The notes below the pieces were generated by a model, which saw only the letters and a list, made by a program, of their open reading frames with translations, did not search any database and had not been told where the DNA came from. From contig OY986973.1 of NCBI GenBank assembly GCA_963920575.1, positions 19,821,851 to 19,885,850 of the forward strand: DNA of 64,000 nt, written 5' to 3'. Shown here piece after piece: positions 25,441 through 37,654 of this stretch (within the stretch, counting starts at the first letter, position 1; each line of letters opens with the position of its first letter). Origin of the DNA: Narthecium ossifragum (taxonomy: Eukaryota; Streptophyta; Magnoliopsida; Dioscoreales; Nartheciaceae). The position numbers and the translations under genes were made by a program.

Positions 25441-25554
25441 GCTACCACCAGCTAAGGATTTGGGATTGCGATATCCCGAAGACGGCTTTCCATACGATAT
25501 ACAGATTGTACGAGTTCACAGTGATGCCATTCGGTTTGACGAACGCACCAGCAG
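25441..25554 (+). pseudogene. Tekay reverse transcriptase, middle piece
   Basis: Continuing the frame broken at 18141, this short piece encodes [16 protein letters not shown], then [16 protein letters not shown], the part of the gypsy reverse transcriptase just before the catalytic aspartates. It ends at the AGCAG target duplication, where the composite insertion 25555-29888 begins. Confidence 0.88.
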
Positions 25555-28500
25555 TGTTGCGCCCCGACCCGTGAAAGCCCAATCAGGTCGGGCGACGCGA
25601 ATCGGAACCTAACTAAATGCGGAAATAATGGCGAGGGGTTTCCTCTAACTTACTGGTTTCATTAAACAGTTCATAAACACCCCTGAATAATACAAAAATT
25701 TCAAACCTCAACATAAATAATATAATAATCCAAAACCTCAAAGAGGTTACAACAGTTTATACATCATACTCCCGTAGGAGACTAACTATAACAAAAAGTG
25801 TAGAAAGTGATCACCGATCCTCAGACACCGCCAGACGCCGCCGCGCCACCAAACACCTGCCCCGCAGGGGCTACTGAAGAAGAGCTGGCGTCTGCACCTG
25901 CAAAACGCAGCCCGGGTAGGAGTGAGCATAAAGCTCAGTAGGGTTCTACACTATGACACACAGAAGGAAGGGGAATACAATAGTGTCACCCTCAAGCAAA
26001 GGCTGGGTGTACACAGGGGCCCCATAACCCCACCGCGTGTCCCTGAAGGGAGGCCTCAGTCATGTCTCCCAGCCGAACTGGTAACATACTGGGTCGCCCT
26101 CAGCGAGGCAGAAAACCAGCACTGCCATCTCACTAGCAGGAAACCAACACTGCTAGGCGGGCAACCAACACCGCTGAGTAGGCACACCCTCTACCCAAGA
26201 GATGATGTCGCTCAAATGTGTCACGCACAGCGGTCGCGGTGCAGTACATCATAAGAGAGGTCGAACCCACAGAGAGACAACCAGGAAAGATCCAGAAACA
26301 CAGATAATAATATATTGAAGACAATCAAGAAAGCTAACTAAACTAAATTAGATCAAAGGATTAATGATAATGTAGGATTAACTAAAGATATCAGGCTTTT
26401 GGTAAGTCTAGGCATCGGGAATCACTTCACTCGGATTTAGGTTCTTCTCTTCTCAACAGTTCATATGATACTCAGTTAAGGGATTCACATCCCAATCACC
26501 TTAACCGGAAGATATGAAACTATAAACCTAACAAAATATCTAAATGTCTCCTCCTATGATTAGTTCTTCCTTTTTATAGTTCTAACTTCATCCTACCAAA
26601 CCTAAGAATACACGATACCGGCTGTCACTACAGGCAACGTGTAGCAAAAGTTCATCGGGACAAAGCCCTAACTCTATCTAACCGGATCTCTTAGAATACA
26701 CAATACCAACTCTCACAATCGGCAATGCATAGCAAAGATTCCTCGGGATAGAGTCCCAACCTTATCTAACCAGATCCATAAGAATACACAATACCAGCTA
26801 TCACTACGGGCAATGCATAGCAAAGGTCTCGTGAGACTCGGTAGGAGAATCAAAGGAGATAACTATGGGATTATAAGATCATGAAAGAAGCATGACTGGA
26901 TTCATAATATTAATCATCCACATAGAAATCTATAATCTGAAAATAATATTTGAAGATCCAATACATAGAAAAGAGTTTAACAATGAAGATTAAAAACTAT
27001 GAACCATTGTTAGAGAAGAAACCCTAATCCTCGCTAGATCATCCGTCTGCCATGCCCGCGGCTTACTCGGCCATGGATGGAGATGTCTTCATCTTCTTCC
27101 CTTCAGAAACCGTCCAGAAAGAGCCTCCAAAAACGTCCAAGAACTCCTCCTTGATTAGCCCTAAGTTTCCTATTTATAGCCCCAAAGTCTCTCCATCCAC
27201 GGATTAGATCTAAACCATTGATTTTCTTCACTGGGAAAGTCGGATCGATCGGACTTTAGGTGTTGGATCGATCTGTTGCGTAAAAATCCGCTGTTTTTGG
27301 CTATTCCCGAGTCCGATCGATCGGACTATGGGTGTCGGATCAATCGGACCCCATAGGAGGGATGGAGGGATCGATCGGACCCAATATGGCTTAAAAATAT
27401 ATGTTCTGTTAGGTTTCTGCGTAGTCCGATCGATCGGCGGATCGATCGGACTTCCAGCTTATTTTCTGTTCTGCCATTCAGACTGCGCCATCGGTACTAA
27501 AATTGACGTAACTTCCTCTAGGAAACTCGGAATCACGAACCGTAAAATTCTCCAAAATCTAGACTTCAAGAGCTTTCCAACCATATATGGCACATCATCT
27601 GGTTCTTCATGAGCAGGTACAGATTAATTTTTGAAGTTGATCCATATACTCTTTTCAGCTTCTTTTAACCCCAATTTCCTGCATTTTCTAAACAACCATG
27701 TGAAACAACATATAGATGTAAAAATAGTAATAAAGATGTTGATTAAGGATAATAATCTAGCAATTGAGATGGTTATAAGACTGTTCAGAGTGCACTTTCA
27801 TACACTCATCAAGAGACAGTAAACCGGACACCGGCTACAGCTCAACACTCGGCTCGAGGCTGACACGACCTCTAAACATCATCAAGCACCATGTGTACCA
27901 GTCATCTAAGCCAATCATCAAGTTGACTGGACACCATAATTCGAACCTGGGATCAAACTACCTATCTCCAGTCCTAGGGCTAAATCTGAGCTTCCAGGCT
28001 CGGGACGACGATCCACAAATCACCCACGCCCTAACCATGCAATTAATGCACAACAGAGAATGCATGCTATGAACATACACAAGCAAGAGGAATAGGCATG
28101 CAACAGTATGACAAGGCAGCATACAAGTCCAACCGGATCGCTGCAGCGGTACTACCAACCGCTGTCAGCCGATCCGCAACGGGTCCCGGCATTACGACAG
28201 TACCATGACCATCAACCGCGGACTCCTGCAAAGGGAAGCAACCCCGAAAACTACGATGAACAGTAAAAATATAATATTATAATCCGAGCTTATAATATTA
28301 TATTTAAAACACCAAACATTCTCTACAAACAGCTAGTTGACCCCGTCGATCCGACGTCCAAACGACGACGGATTCGAGATCCAACTTAGACTCCAGTAGA
28401 TCTACATGCCGGGATCAACATATCCAAAATCTAGAAACATCCAACGGCTGGATTAACGTAAAAACACTAATCCAAACCGCTAATCAAAACTAACTAACCA

Positions 28501-29888
28501 TTGCTTGCTGCAACGCAGCCCACCAGTGCGAAAATCATAACAAATCATAACAAAATCAGAAAATTATAAAATCAGTTGGGTTTGAGAGTAGATTCAAAGA
28601 TCTACAACTCTTAAGTTCATCACAACCCAAGAACATGCACGTACTGGTCGGAAAACTCGCCGCAAACCGGCTGTTCTTGAAGAACAGCAGAAACCGGAAA
28701 ATCCGAGATTAAACATGCATAAATCCTACTAAAATCTCAACCAAAGTTCATGAAACTTAAACCAGAAATTATACTAAGCAACATGCATCCAACAACACAA
28801 ATACAGCAAGATCTAACGGCTAGATTAAGAGAAACCCATTAAACACTCTCGTAGGTAGCTAGCTTTGAGTGTTAGCTAATGTGGAATTGTGGAATCTTAG
28901 CCTCTTGTCGGCGGGGTGCCGAGAGCTATTGTATATCTGTTGAACCTATAATTGATGTTGTGTCATATAGAGACATATAGGGTAGATGTTTGAATAGGTT
29001 CATGCATTGTGTGCATTAGAGGCATTTGAGGTTAGGCGGGCGATGGTTTGGGTCGCCGATCCGAGGCTCTCGGGTAGCTCGGATCTAGCCTTAGGACCGT
29101 GGCTGGGTAGTCAGGATTAGGGTACGATTGTATAATCGAATCTCATGTTATTGAGAATTTGCGATAGTTGACTCTGATCAATGTTTTGAGGTTTAGAGGT
29201 CGTGTTGTCTTCCCAATGCTAAGTCTTAAGGATGGGTGTCGATGTCCCTGACATGGTCCCCAGGCAGTGGTTTCCTGCTGGGTAACGGTGATCCTACTGG
29301 TTCTGGTTCTTTTCCTCCCAGCGTGTTGGTTGATGTTACCAGCGTGGTCGGTTGAGAAGAGTAGGATCCCTTGGGGAGTCGATAGGGGTTGTGGGACCCC
29401 GTGGCATTCCTTAGGCTTGAGCGGGGAGACAACACTGTTGTTGTTTTCCTCCTTTCTGTGTGCCGTAGAGTAGAACCCTACTGAGCTTATCGCTCACTCC
29501 TACCCGGGCTGCGTTTGCAGGTGCAGGCGGCAGTTCTTCTTCTGTGGAGCCGGCGGGATCGACCTTTGGTGGTGCGAGTATGTCCAGAGGTGCTTGAGGT
29601 AGCTGGAGGATCGACTATTGTACTTTTGATATTTTTGTATATTGTAAACGTCTCTTGAGGAAATTTTGGATTATTGTATAATATCTGTCCCTTGGAGGAT
29701 TTTGTTATAGAATCTTGTATCAGTACAACTTGATGTATATATATGAATTGAATATCAGTTTCACCTCTGGAATATAAATTGTTTAAACTATCCGTCTTTT
29801 CCGCCTCGTATCGCGCCAATTGAAGATGAATAGAGATAGGAACCTTCACGCCCCGTCCTGGATGGGTTTTCTGGGTCGGGGTGTGACA
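25555..29888. mobile_element. Composite insertion: A-type LTR (-) joined to B-type LTR end (+)
   Basis: The insertion is flanked by a perfect AGCAG duplication (25550-25554, 29889-29893) and the host reverse transcriptase reads straight through when it is removed. The left part (25555 to about 28860) is an A-type LTR in minus orientation, starting TGTTGCGCCCCGACC. The right part (about 28861-29888) is the 3' third of a B-type LTR in plus orientation, ending GGTCGGGGTGTGACA. Thus both outer ends are LTR 3' ends facing outward. The junction is near 28855-28862. A solo LTR is nested at 26203-27811. Confidence 0.75.
26203..27811 (-). mobile_element. Solo LTR, Tat-like family, nested
   Basis: It starts TGATGTCGCTC and ends CACTCATCA, with a perfect AGAGA target duplication (26198-26202 and 27812-27816). 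It is 1609 bp and belongs with the solo LTR at 322-1834. Read on the minus strand, a cluster of GATCGATC motifs (27450 down to 27240) lies upstream of a TATA box CTATAAATAG (27170-27179). Confidence 0.85.
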
Positions 29889-30635
29889 AGCAGCCTTTAT
29901 GGATATGATGCAGAGGGTCTTCCGACCTTATTTGGACCAGTTCATAGTGGTGTTCGTCGACGACATCCTAATCTACTCACGCACGAAGGGGGAGCACGGG
30001 CAGCATCTGAGGACAGTGGTGTAGCTACTGAGAGAGCATAGGCTGTATGCCAAGGCCTCAAAATGCGAGCTTTGGCTCCTAGAAGTGAAATTCCTGGGGC
30101 ATGTGGTGTCAGCGGCAGGCATTACAGTGGATCCAACCAAGATTAAGACAGTGTTACAATGACAGAGGGCGTAGACGGTGTTCGAGGTCCACAGTTTCCT
30201 CGGTTTGGCAGGGTACTACAGGAGGGTCGTCAGAGACTTTTCCAGAGTTGCAGGGCCGTTGACCAGACTGACACAGAAGGCGGTCCCGTTTGTTTGGGAC
30301 GACGCGTGCAAGCAGGCTTTCGTGCAGATGAGGACCAGATTGTCCAGTGCACCGATCCTGATAGTTCAAGAGCGAGGTGTCGGCTACGATGTCTACTACA
30401 ACGCCAGTGGGGAGGGTCTAGGCTATGTGCTTATGCAGGACGACCATGTGGTGGCCTACGGTTCCAGACAGCTGAAGAACCATGAGAGGAACTATCCAAT
30501 CCACGATCTAGAGTTTGCAGCAGTTGTCTTCGTTTTGAAGATGTGGCGGCACTACCTCTACGACGAGCGGTTCCTTGTGTACTCGGATCATAAGAGTTTG
30601 AGGCACGTGTTCACCCAACGTGACCTCAACCTCAC
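29889..30635 (+). pseudogene. Tekay reverse transcriptase catalytic region and RNase H, truncated
   Basis: The piece resumes with [16 protein letters not shown] and [12 protein letters not shown], which holds the catalytic FVDD. A stop codon follows (TVV*). From 30178 an open frame encodes the connection and RNase H: FLGLAGYYRRVVRDFSRVA, YNASGEGLGYVLMQDD and AYGSRQLKNHERNYPIHDLE, ending SDHKSLRHVFTQRDLNLT. Homology ends there; integrase is absent. The sequence after 30635 is unrelated. Confidence 0.88.
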
Positions 30636-30941
30636 GGAGAGCCGGAGAAGGAGGTGGCGACAGGGATGGTGTCGGGGAAGGGTGATAGTGAGGGGATGGG
30701 GGTACGGATACATATATAGATGCATCATAGGGGCATTTTGGTCTAATAAAAGTTTGGAAATCTAATGATAAATTAGGGTTTAGGGCATCTTTTAAAAGAT
30801 TCATCGACAATTCTCCCAAAAAATATTCAGACCGTTTGTTTCGCAGCGCCCATTCCATGGAGCTGATTTTCCACAGAAAATTTCCGGCCCAAAATGGGCC
30901 AGAATCGGTTTCCAGCGTTCCCTGAACTACCCATTCCAGCG
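30636..30941. other. Intergenic stretch, gene side of the truncated Tekay element
   Basis: No coding signature. It contains a telomere-repeat-like TTAGGGTTTAGGG at 30773-30785. The MITE target TTCCAGCG ends it at 30941. Confidence 0.4.
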
Positions 30942-31526
30942 TAGGGGTGGCAATACGGGTCGATGGGTTGGGTTCGGGTCGGGTCGAGACCCGATATCTC
31001 AACCAAAATTCCCAACCCGAACCCGACCCGTTTACTAAAAGGGTCAATTTTGTCAACCCGAATCCGACCCACTTTTAAACGGTCAACCCTACCCAACCCG
31101 CCTTACCCGTTTATTAAACGGGTCGGGTTGGGTTCGGGTCAAGCTGACCCGTTTAATAACATGTAAACAACATGTTTAACAAAATAACACATAATCTTCT
31201 GTTTAACAACATGTTTAACAAGTAACAAGTACCTATAAAACAAAATAGCATTACCATCATACAATAATGGAAAAACCAACAGTTATTCCTCATAAACTTG
31301 TATATCTAAAGTTTTAATATATAGGGATAACGGGTCAAGCGGGTTGTTAACGGGTTTGGGTCACGGGTCACGGGTTATACGGGTTAGCCTCCTAAACCCG
31401 AACCCGACCCGCACAGTAACGGATCAGCGGCGGGTCGACCCGCACCCGAATACCCTAAACCCAAACCCGTGAAATTCGGGTTGGGTCCGGTCGGGTTCGC
31501 AGGTTATGGGTCAAATTGCCACCCTA
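30942..31526. mobile_element. hAT-type MITE
   Basis: A 585-bp block with inverted ends TAGGGGTGGCAA and TTGCCACCCTA, flanked by a perfect 8-bp duplication TTCCAGCG (30934-30941 and 31527-31534). The 8-bp size and the GGGTGGCAA end fit the hAT superfamily. The interior is full of short CGGGTTGGG/CCCGACCC motifs on both strands in the two outer parts, with an AT-rich centre. It has no transposase and is non-autonomous. Confidence 0.85.
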
Positions 31527-31870
31527 TTCCAGCGCTCGCTAGACTATTCAGTCCAGCGCCACCCGGGGTCGCGATCTAGGGTTCTCCGCCCCCTCCCCCG
31601 ATCTCCATTCTCTCTCGAGCGCTCTACGGTTTGGAGCCGCCGAGCTAGATCTCTCTATCTCTCGTGAGCTCCAAGCACCTCCGCCTACCCATCCACCCTC
31701 CTCCACCTCCTCTTTGGCCCCTAGGGCTCTCCGCCTTCGGAGTTCCTCCCCGACGTGGCTTCTCGTCTTCTCGCCGCCGACCGTTCCCTCCTCTTTTGCG
31801 GCTCCTCGCCCCTCGCTGACGGCCGTTCCCTCGTATTTTCCGCTCCTAGTCCCCTTCTCCGACAGATCTC

Positions 31871-32055
31871 GGATCGGGGCTTCGGCTGTGTGGTGCTTGG
31901 AGACCTTGGATCGGGGCTTTGGGTGTGTGGTGCTTGGAGATCGTGGATCGGGGCTTCGGCTGTGTGGTTCTTGGATATCTCCACTCGGGGCTTCGGCTGT
32001 GTGAGGTCTGGAGATCTGGGATCGTGACTGCGGCTCTGTGGTGCTTGAAGTCCTC
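31871..32055. repeat. 37-bp minisatellite, five copies
   Basis: Units begin at 31871, 31908, 31945, 31982 and 32019, each 37 bases, with a sixth degenerate start at 32056. The consensus begins GGATCGGGGCTTCGGCTGTG and ends in TGGTGCTTGGAGA plus four variable bases. The period is not a multiple of three, so it does not encode a repeated peptide. Confidence 0.85.
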
Positions 32056-32800
32056 GGATCCACAGCGGCTTGCTTCTCCTTTAGAGGTCTTCTACTCATC
32101 CCCTCTTCCCTGGTACTGATCCCCATTTTAATGTTATACATTTGGTTTTTTTTTTTGTTGGATCTCTCAATGTCACAAGAGATCCATCTGAAATGGCATC
32201 TACTATGCCATCTGATGGTATTATTTGTTGCTTGTTTTGTGTTGGCCTTTGCAACGGCATATGATCCCCTATTTCTTCTTATCCCCACCTCTAGAGTTGC
32301 TCATCTTTCAGAATCTACGTTTTCAGATTTGGTTTTTTGTGTTTGATCTCTCAATGTGGTTTTGTATGCTCATTTCTTCCCTGGTACTGATCCCCACTTC
32401 AATGTACCCGTGGTTTTAAGTCGAGGTCTTTAGTTGTGATTATAGCTGTATGCTTATAGCTGTGATTATTCTTATAATGTTGCTCTACGTTGAGGTTTTC
32501 AGTTGAGGTCTTCAGATGAATTAGCAGAGGTTTTCAGTTCAATTTCCTGAAGTTTTCAGTTGAGGATTTCGGTTGAAATTTACCTCTAAAGTTCCTCATT
32601 TGTTATACTGAAATTTATAACTGTGGTATTATACGTGGTTTTGTGTGATTTTGATCCATGCATTCACCATCCTTTTGGGTTTTTTGGTGTCTCCTTACTT
32701 TCCATTTGCTGCTTGAAATGTTTGGCATCTTTTCTTTTCCATAATTTTGTCTGATTTTGATATGTTGGTTTAGATCTATACTAAATAGCTTATGTGTAGC

Positions 32801-32957
32801 ATGATCATGGATGCTTGAATGTATTGTTTGAATGAAATGTTTGTATAGGAGTAGGGCAAATTTGTGGAGTATGATCATGGATGCTTGAATATATTGTTTG
32901 AATGAAATGTTTGTATAGGAGTAGGGCAAATTTGTGGAGTATGATCATGGATGCAAA
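32801..32957. repeat. 70-bp tandem duplication
   Basis: Units start at 32801 and 32871 with ATGATCATGGATGCTTGAAT, and a third partial copy starts at 32941. Copies are almost identical, so the duplication is recent or the assembly is uncertain here. Confidence 0.85.
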
Positions 32958-33138
32958 TTTACTTCTACATGTTTGGCTGTGATTAATTTGTACTTGGTCA
33001 GGCCCGGGTTCAGCCTACAACTTGGGTACTCATAGGTTTTCCTCTCCGGATCCGGTCCGAAGTCCGAACACAAGTCCTTATTAGGATTTAGGAGTCGAAG
33101 GCATTCAAAGCTTGCGGCGCTCGAAGAGAGACGACACG

Positions 33139-36100
33139 ATGGTGACGGCTTCGGCATCGACGTACTCGCCGGCGCAGGGGTCAGAGAGGCGGCGGCAGCA
33201 ACAGCATAGAAAGGTGTTCCAAGAGGACGACTGGGTTCGATCCGACGGACGAGGCTTCCACCAGTGCAGGCCTGCCTGTTCGTGTTCTTTTAAACCCATT
33301 ATTCTCTCTTTCTCATTGCTGCACTTTTAGTCCCTTTCTTTTGAGTTTCTTGTCGGTAAAGTCTAAATATTCCACTTAAAGATTAGGTATGCAGAATAAT
33401 CCTGGGTGGGCGACTGTTGTCAATGGGTTATATACCGAAATATGGGATTTTGGATGATAGATTATTGCCTTTTCTTGCCAAGAAGATTTTTTTTTTACCA
33501 GAATAAATGGCTCAAGCAGTTACAAAGCTGAATAAGAATTTGATGAATGTTAGAAATAGCCAAGCTGTTCTCCATCTCTTTTTTTATGGTTGATGAATGT
33601 GGATTTGGTTCTTGATAGGATCCGAGCTTCATTCAACCCATTAACATCCAAGGTACCGACACTTCTATTGGAGAGTCATGACATTTCTTTGTATAAATTC
33701 AGGTTAAGTTTTCAGGTTTTCAAAGAAGAGTTCTTGCTCATACCTTCAATTTCTTTGTGTTTGGAGTTTCTATCCCTATAAGTTTAGTTGGTTGGTTTCT
33801 GCTAAACAAATTGCTGATATCACTTTATAAGATCATCTAATATTAGTAGGGTTTTAGTTGGTTATTTGAAGTATCTGCATTGCTATTGAACTTACCGTTA
33901 TGTATTTTGGAGTAGTTCATTATTTTAAATGATGCTATCAGTTCCCCTATAATTGACTGGAGTACCATGATTTCTTACGCAGTTCTCAGGACCGGTGCTA
34001 TGAGTGCTGCATCAGGATCTGCTTATGCCGAGTTTGGAACAACCAAAGTAATCGTGTCCGTGTGAGTTCATTTTCAAACTTAAAGAAGGTCATTGTTTAG
34101 TATTATGGCAGTAATAATATTCTGATTTTGATTTTATTTAAACAAGAAATTAACATTATAGTTAGATGAATTGCTAAATAGTGGCACATCATTTCAATGA
34201 TTCCTTGAGGTTGTTTATGGACTAAGAACTGATTGCTTAAGGTCACTCAGATAATGAATAATAAGTTGAAAACTGCACAACTCTCCTTGAAAAGGAGCAT
34301 AATCCCTCTCACAGATGTAGGCTTCAAAATCCTACATTGGTTGTATATTATCATTGATACAACCTTCTGTGAACATAGAGCTGCATTGATGCAATTGTTA
34401 CTTCCGCCTCAACTTGAAACGGATTGACTTGTGAGTTTTAAAGGAGTTAGAAGATAAAGAAATTTGAGCAAGAAATGGAAAAAGAATGAAATCTTGCTGG
34501 AATTATCCTTTGATTACCTTATTTAATTTTCTCTGATCAATAGCCTCCAAGACACGAAAGGATTAATTGCTTTCTGACTGCTTGTATGTTTTTCCAACTC
34601 TTTCTTTGCACTAGCCATAAAGGGATGAATTGATTGATCAAAGTCACTAGCCCTACATTCCAATTCGACCACGTCAAGACGGTTTTCTCTTAACCGATGC
34701 TAACGCAGATGCTTTAGCTAGAATATCGTCTCTCGACGGAGAATATGGACACACTTCAAGGGACGAAAAAAGCTCCTCTAATGAAATGTGCATTAAATCA
34801 TGGGTGTTTCTAGGAATAAATGATGAGACCATGACGACAATTTTTATTGAGAATGCCTGCCAGGTTGTTCTGAATATGATTGTAGATTGCAAGGAGTGGT
34901 GAAATGGAATATATGTCACACACTCCATTCCGTTGGATAGGCTATTTAAAGTTTAGGAGAAAACGCCTCATCAGAGTTCATTCCAATTTGTTCTCGGTGG
35001 AATTCTTGAGGTGGTATGAGCACAAAGAAAAAAATTAAGCTCAATGAAGCACTTCATGAATTACCTAGAAGCAAAATTAAGTTCGTGATCAATTGTAGAA
35101 GTTTGGGATAAGAATGCTGCTAATAAGGTATGAAGAAAGACAACCCATTTCTTATTTTCTGCAAGGGGCATCATGAATACGTAGGTTGACCATAGACTCT
35201 TTTATTGGATGTTGGGTTGCTGTATTTTGTTGCATTGATTACAGTTCAGTTTTATTAACACAGAAAATTTGTATCCTCTTATTTCATCGCTTACAATCTA
35301 TGCTGTTTGTATACACATGATTGCCTTATGCTTTCTTTAAATAATCTCATCCAGATTTGGTCCAAGAGAAAGCAAGAAAGCTATGATGTATAGTGAAGTT
35401 GGTCGATTAAACTGTAATGTGAGCTTCACGACATTTTCCACCCCTATTCGTGGACAGGTAAGTCGTTTCTGGATCCATTTCAATGTGAACTTTACTCTGA
35501 TGTTTATACAATGTCATTATGTTGATGTGATATGTGTGCCAATTCATGCTCAGGGATCAGACAACATGGAGTATTCTTCAATGCTTCATAAAGCCCTGGA
35601 GGGAGTCATAATGGTGGAAACTTTTCCAAAGACAACTGTTGATATTTTTGCATTGGTATTAGAATCTGGCGGTAGTAAGTCTTCGATATTTTAGATGTGT
35701 TTCTCTACTGCTATGTTTTGATGACAATAACTGAGAGGTAAATGCACTTGTATCATCTACTGTTAAGGCTAGGGATTCCAACGAAGTTCAATTCTGAGAA
35801 CTCTGTTTATTGGATATAATGCGAGAAAAAGTAAATAATGGTCATTATAGCACATAACGGGTGAAAATTTGAACATCTACATAGAGTAGTTTGAGGCTTG
35901 TGGACTATGGTCTAGATGTGATCAAACATTGATCCGCACATTACATTGATTGGACTAACCTAGATTACTGATGAGGTGTTTTTACTGGTGATCTCCAAGT
36001 GTATCTTCATGTAGTATTTCTCCACTCTGCAATAGTGCAATATTTCAGACTTTTTATCTGCTGCCTTTCATACATAAGCTTGCAATACCAACTAATGCTT

Positions 36101-37345
36101 GCTTGGCTTCTTCATCAGGCGATCTTCCTGTTATCATATCTTGTGCGAGCCTTGCTTTGGCAGATGCAGGAATTATGATGTACGATCTCGTCTCTTCTGT
36201 TTCTGTGGTATGTTTTCTTTGTGCCGTTATTCATAAGGTTCTTTGATCCAACTAGATAGGAGAATTGTGTGAATCTCATTCATATCTTTTCCGCCATTGA
36301 ACATAATTCTTCAAATCTGTAGAGATTATATCTACCTGCATGTTGTCAAAGAATTTGAACTTTAGCCACTCTGCTGGTTATGTGGCTTGGATGCATGGTT
36401 CATTCAATCATGCATCATAGGCCATCACGAGTTTTTCAAAAGATTGTACTCTTGTTCAGTATTACTGAGAAAAGTTGTATTAGGCATCAAGTTTTAACAT
36501 TTGGAATATGTTGAACATTCTGACTAAGCAGAAGATGTAATGATGCACTTCATATTACTAGAATTGGAGTCTTTCTTATATGTTGGTCGCTTCATTTTGA
36601 CGTTCTATAAAGCCCAATTACCAACTTAGAAACATAAAAGCTCATTAGTTCCATAGTTACAGGGAAAAGTCTCTCTCCGTATAGAGGACAATATTCAATG
36701 GATGACTGGCCATCCAAGCAACTAATCTAAGGATGATAAACTATACTATGAGATTTAAGCAACTAGTTTAAATATGTAAATTTCTTGTACATGAATTTGT
36801 AAAGAGCTTTTGTTATGTCGTGAATTCTTTGGTGCCCTATTCCCATTTGAAAGACCATTAATCAACAAGAAGATGGGCTATGCTTGATTCTGTAAACAAT
36901 GTAGTTTTCAATCTTTTCTGTACTGAGGACTGCTGAAACTACACTTTCTTACCAAGCTTGTCTGTGCACTGATTTCTTCCTTGGTTTCTACTGTCGCTCA
37001 GTCTTGTTTGGGTAGAAACCTGATCATCGACCCGACAGCAGATGAAGAAGCGTTTCAGGATGGAAGCTTCATGGTCACATACATGCCCTCCTGTAAGGAG
37101 GTTACACAGCTCACCCTCACTGGAGAATGGTCAACTGCCAAAATCAATGAGGTATTGACATGCATTATTCTAGAAGACAGCCTGATCTGATATTTACTGG
37201 TGTTTCTAGATATTTTAATGCTCTCTTTCACTTGTAATCCCTCCCTTATTATGACCAGGCAATGGAGCTCTGCACTGATGCTTGCTTGAAGCTTGCAGAT
37301 ATCATGCGATCTTGTTTAAGAGAAGCTGTTGCTGGCTCAAGCTGA
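33139..37345 (+). CDS. RRP41L: Exosome complex subunit, RRP41-like/MTR3 type
   Basis: Seven exons: 33139-33277, 33983-34061, 35355-35457, 35554-35671, 36119-36207, 37002-37151 and 37259-37345. All splice sites are GT-AG and the joined frame is 254 codons, near the roughly 255 residues of plant RRP41-like proteins. It is an RNase PH-fold subunit of the exosome ring, which takes part in 3'-5' RNA decay. Visible marks are RSDGRGFHQCRP (residues 34-45), GSAYAEFG (58-65), FGPRESKK (74-81), a central EYSSMLHKALEG and the second-half strand CASLALADAGIMMYDL. A TTG-started extension upstream is unlikely; ATG at 33139 gives the normal N-terminus. The first exon is GC-rich. MTR3 and RRP41-like names are both used for this plant clade, so the symbol is a best guess. 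Confidence 0.88.
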
Positions 37346-37654
37346 TGGCAACAATGCCTTCCTTTTTTTTCCATGACCCATTTTCTGTTCCCCTTTTCTC
37401 AATATCCTTTATGTCTCAACTTGTAATTTATAGTTTGTTTCAAAAGTTTTGACGCTAAGAACAAATGATGCTGGTAAATACAGTCAAATTGATTTAGATT
37501 CATGTCTGCAATTCGAAATGAATCTTTCATGCTCATTTTGGATTTACCGTTTAAAGCTGGGATCAAAACGAATGACTGAAATAGGAATCTTGAATTAATC
37601 TTAGAAAAGTTCAGACCGTGATGGTTAAATGCGTTCCTAACGGTGGAGATCTTT

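Larger units (their letters stand above)
8930..30635 (+). mobile_element. Tekay/Del-type Ty3-gypsy retrotransposon, multiply interrupted
   Basis: The order 5' LTR, primer binding site, gag, CCHC, protease, reverse transcriptase, RNase H is Ty3-gypsy, and the coding style fits the Tekay/Del chromoviruses. The internal region is split by three insertions: 12870-16899, 18142-25440 and 25555-29888. Each break is bordered by a 5-bp direct repeat (GCATA/GCATC, GCTAC, AGCAG) and the protein resumes on the other side. Homology stops near 30635 inside RNase H; integrase, any chromodomain and the 3' LTR are missing. Confidence 0.85.
31527..33138. other. Upstream region of the exosome gene with two tandem repeats
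   Basis: The first 500 bases are GC-rich (C/T-rich start, then a 37-bp minisatellite), the rest AT-rich. The segment CTTCCCTGGTACTGATCCCC occurs twice (about 32105 and 32379). Several ORFs on both strands up to 246 codons cross the minisatellite; none resembles a known protein. No clear TATA box lies near the exosome start codon. It may include an untranslated exon or the remains of another gene. Confidence 0.4.

Noticed and set aside
30773..30785. Interstitial telomere repeat
   Set aside because: Only two units of TTTAGGG-like sequence; short telobox-like motifs are common and this is not an array.
31871..32055. CRISPR-like regular repeat
   Set aside because: Units are directly adjacent with no spacers, in a plant nuclear genome.
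31548..32288. 246-codon minus-strand ORF in the upstream region of the exosome gene
   Set aside because: It runs through the 37-bp minisatellite and C/T-rich sequence, is rich in Arg/Ser/Pro/Glu repeats and resembles no protein; several equally long frames exist on the other strand.
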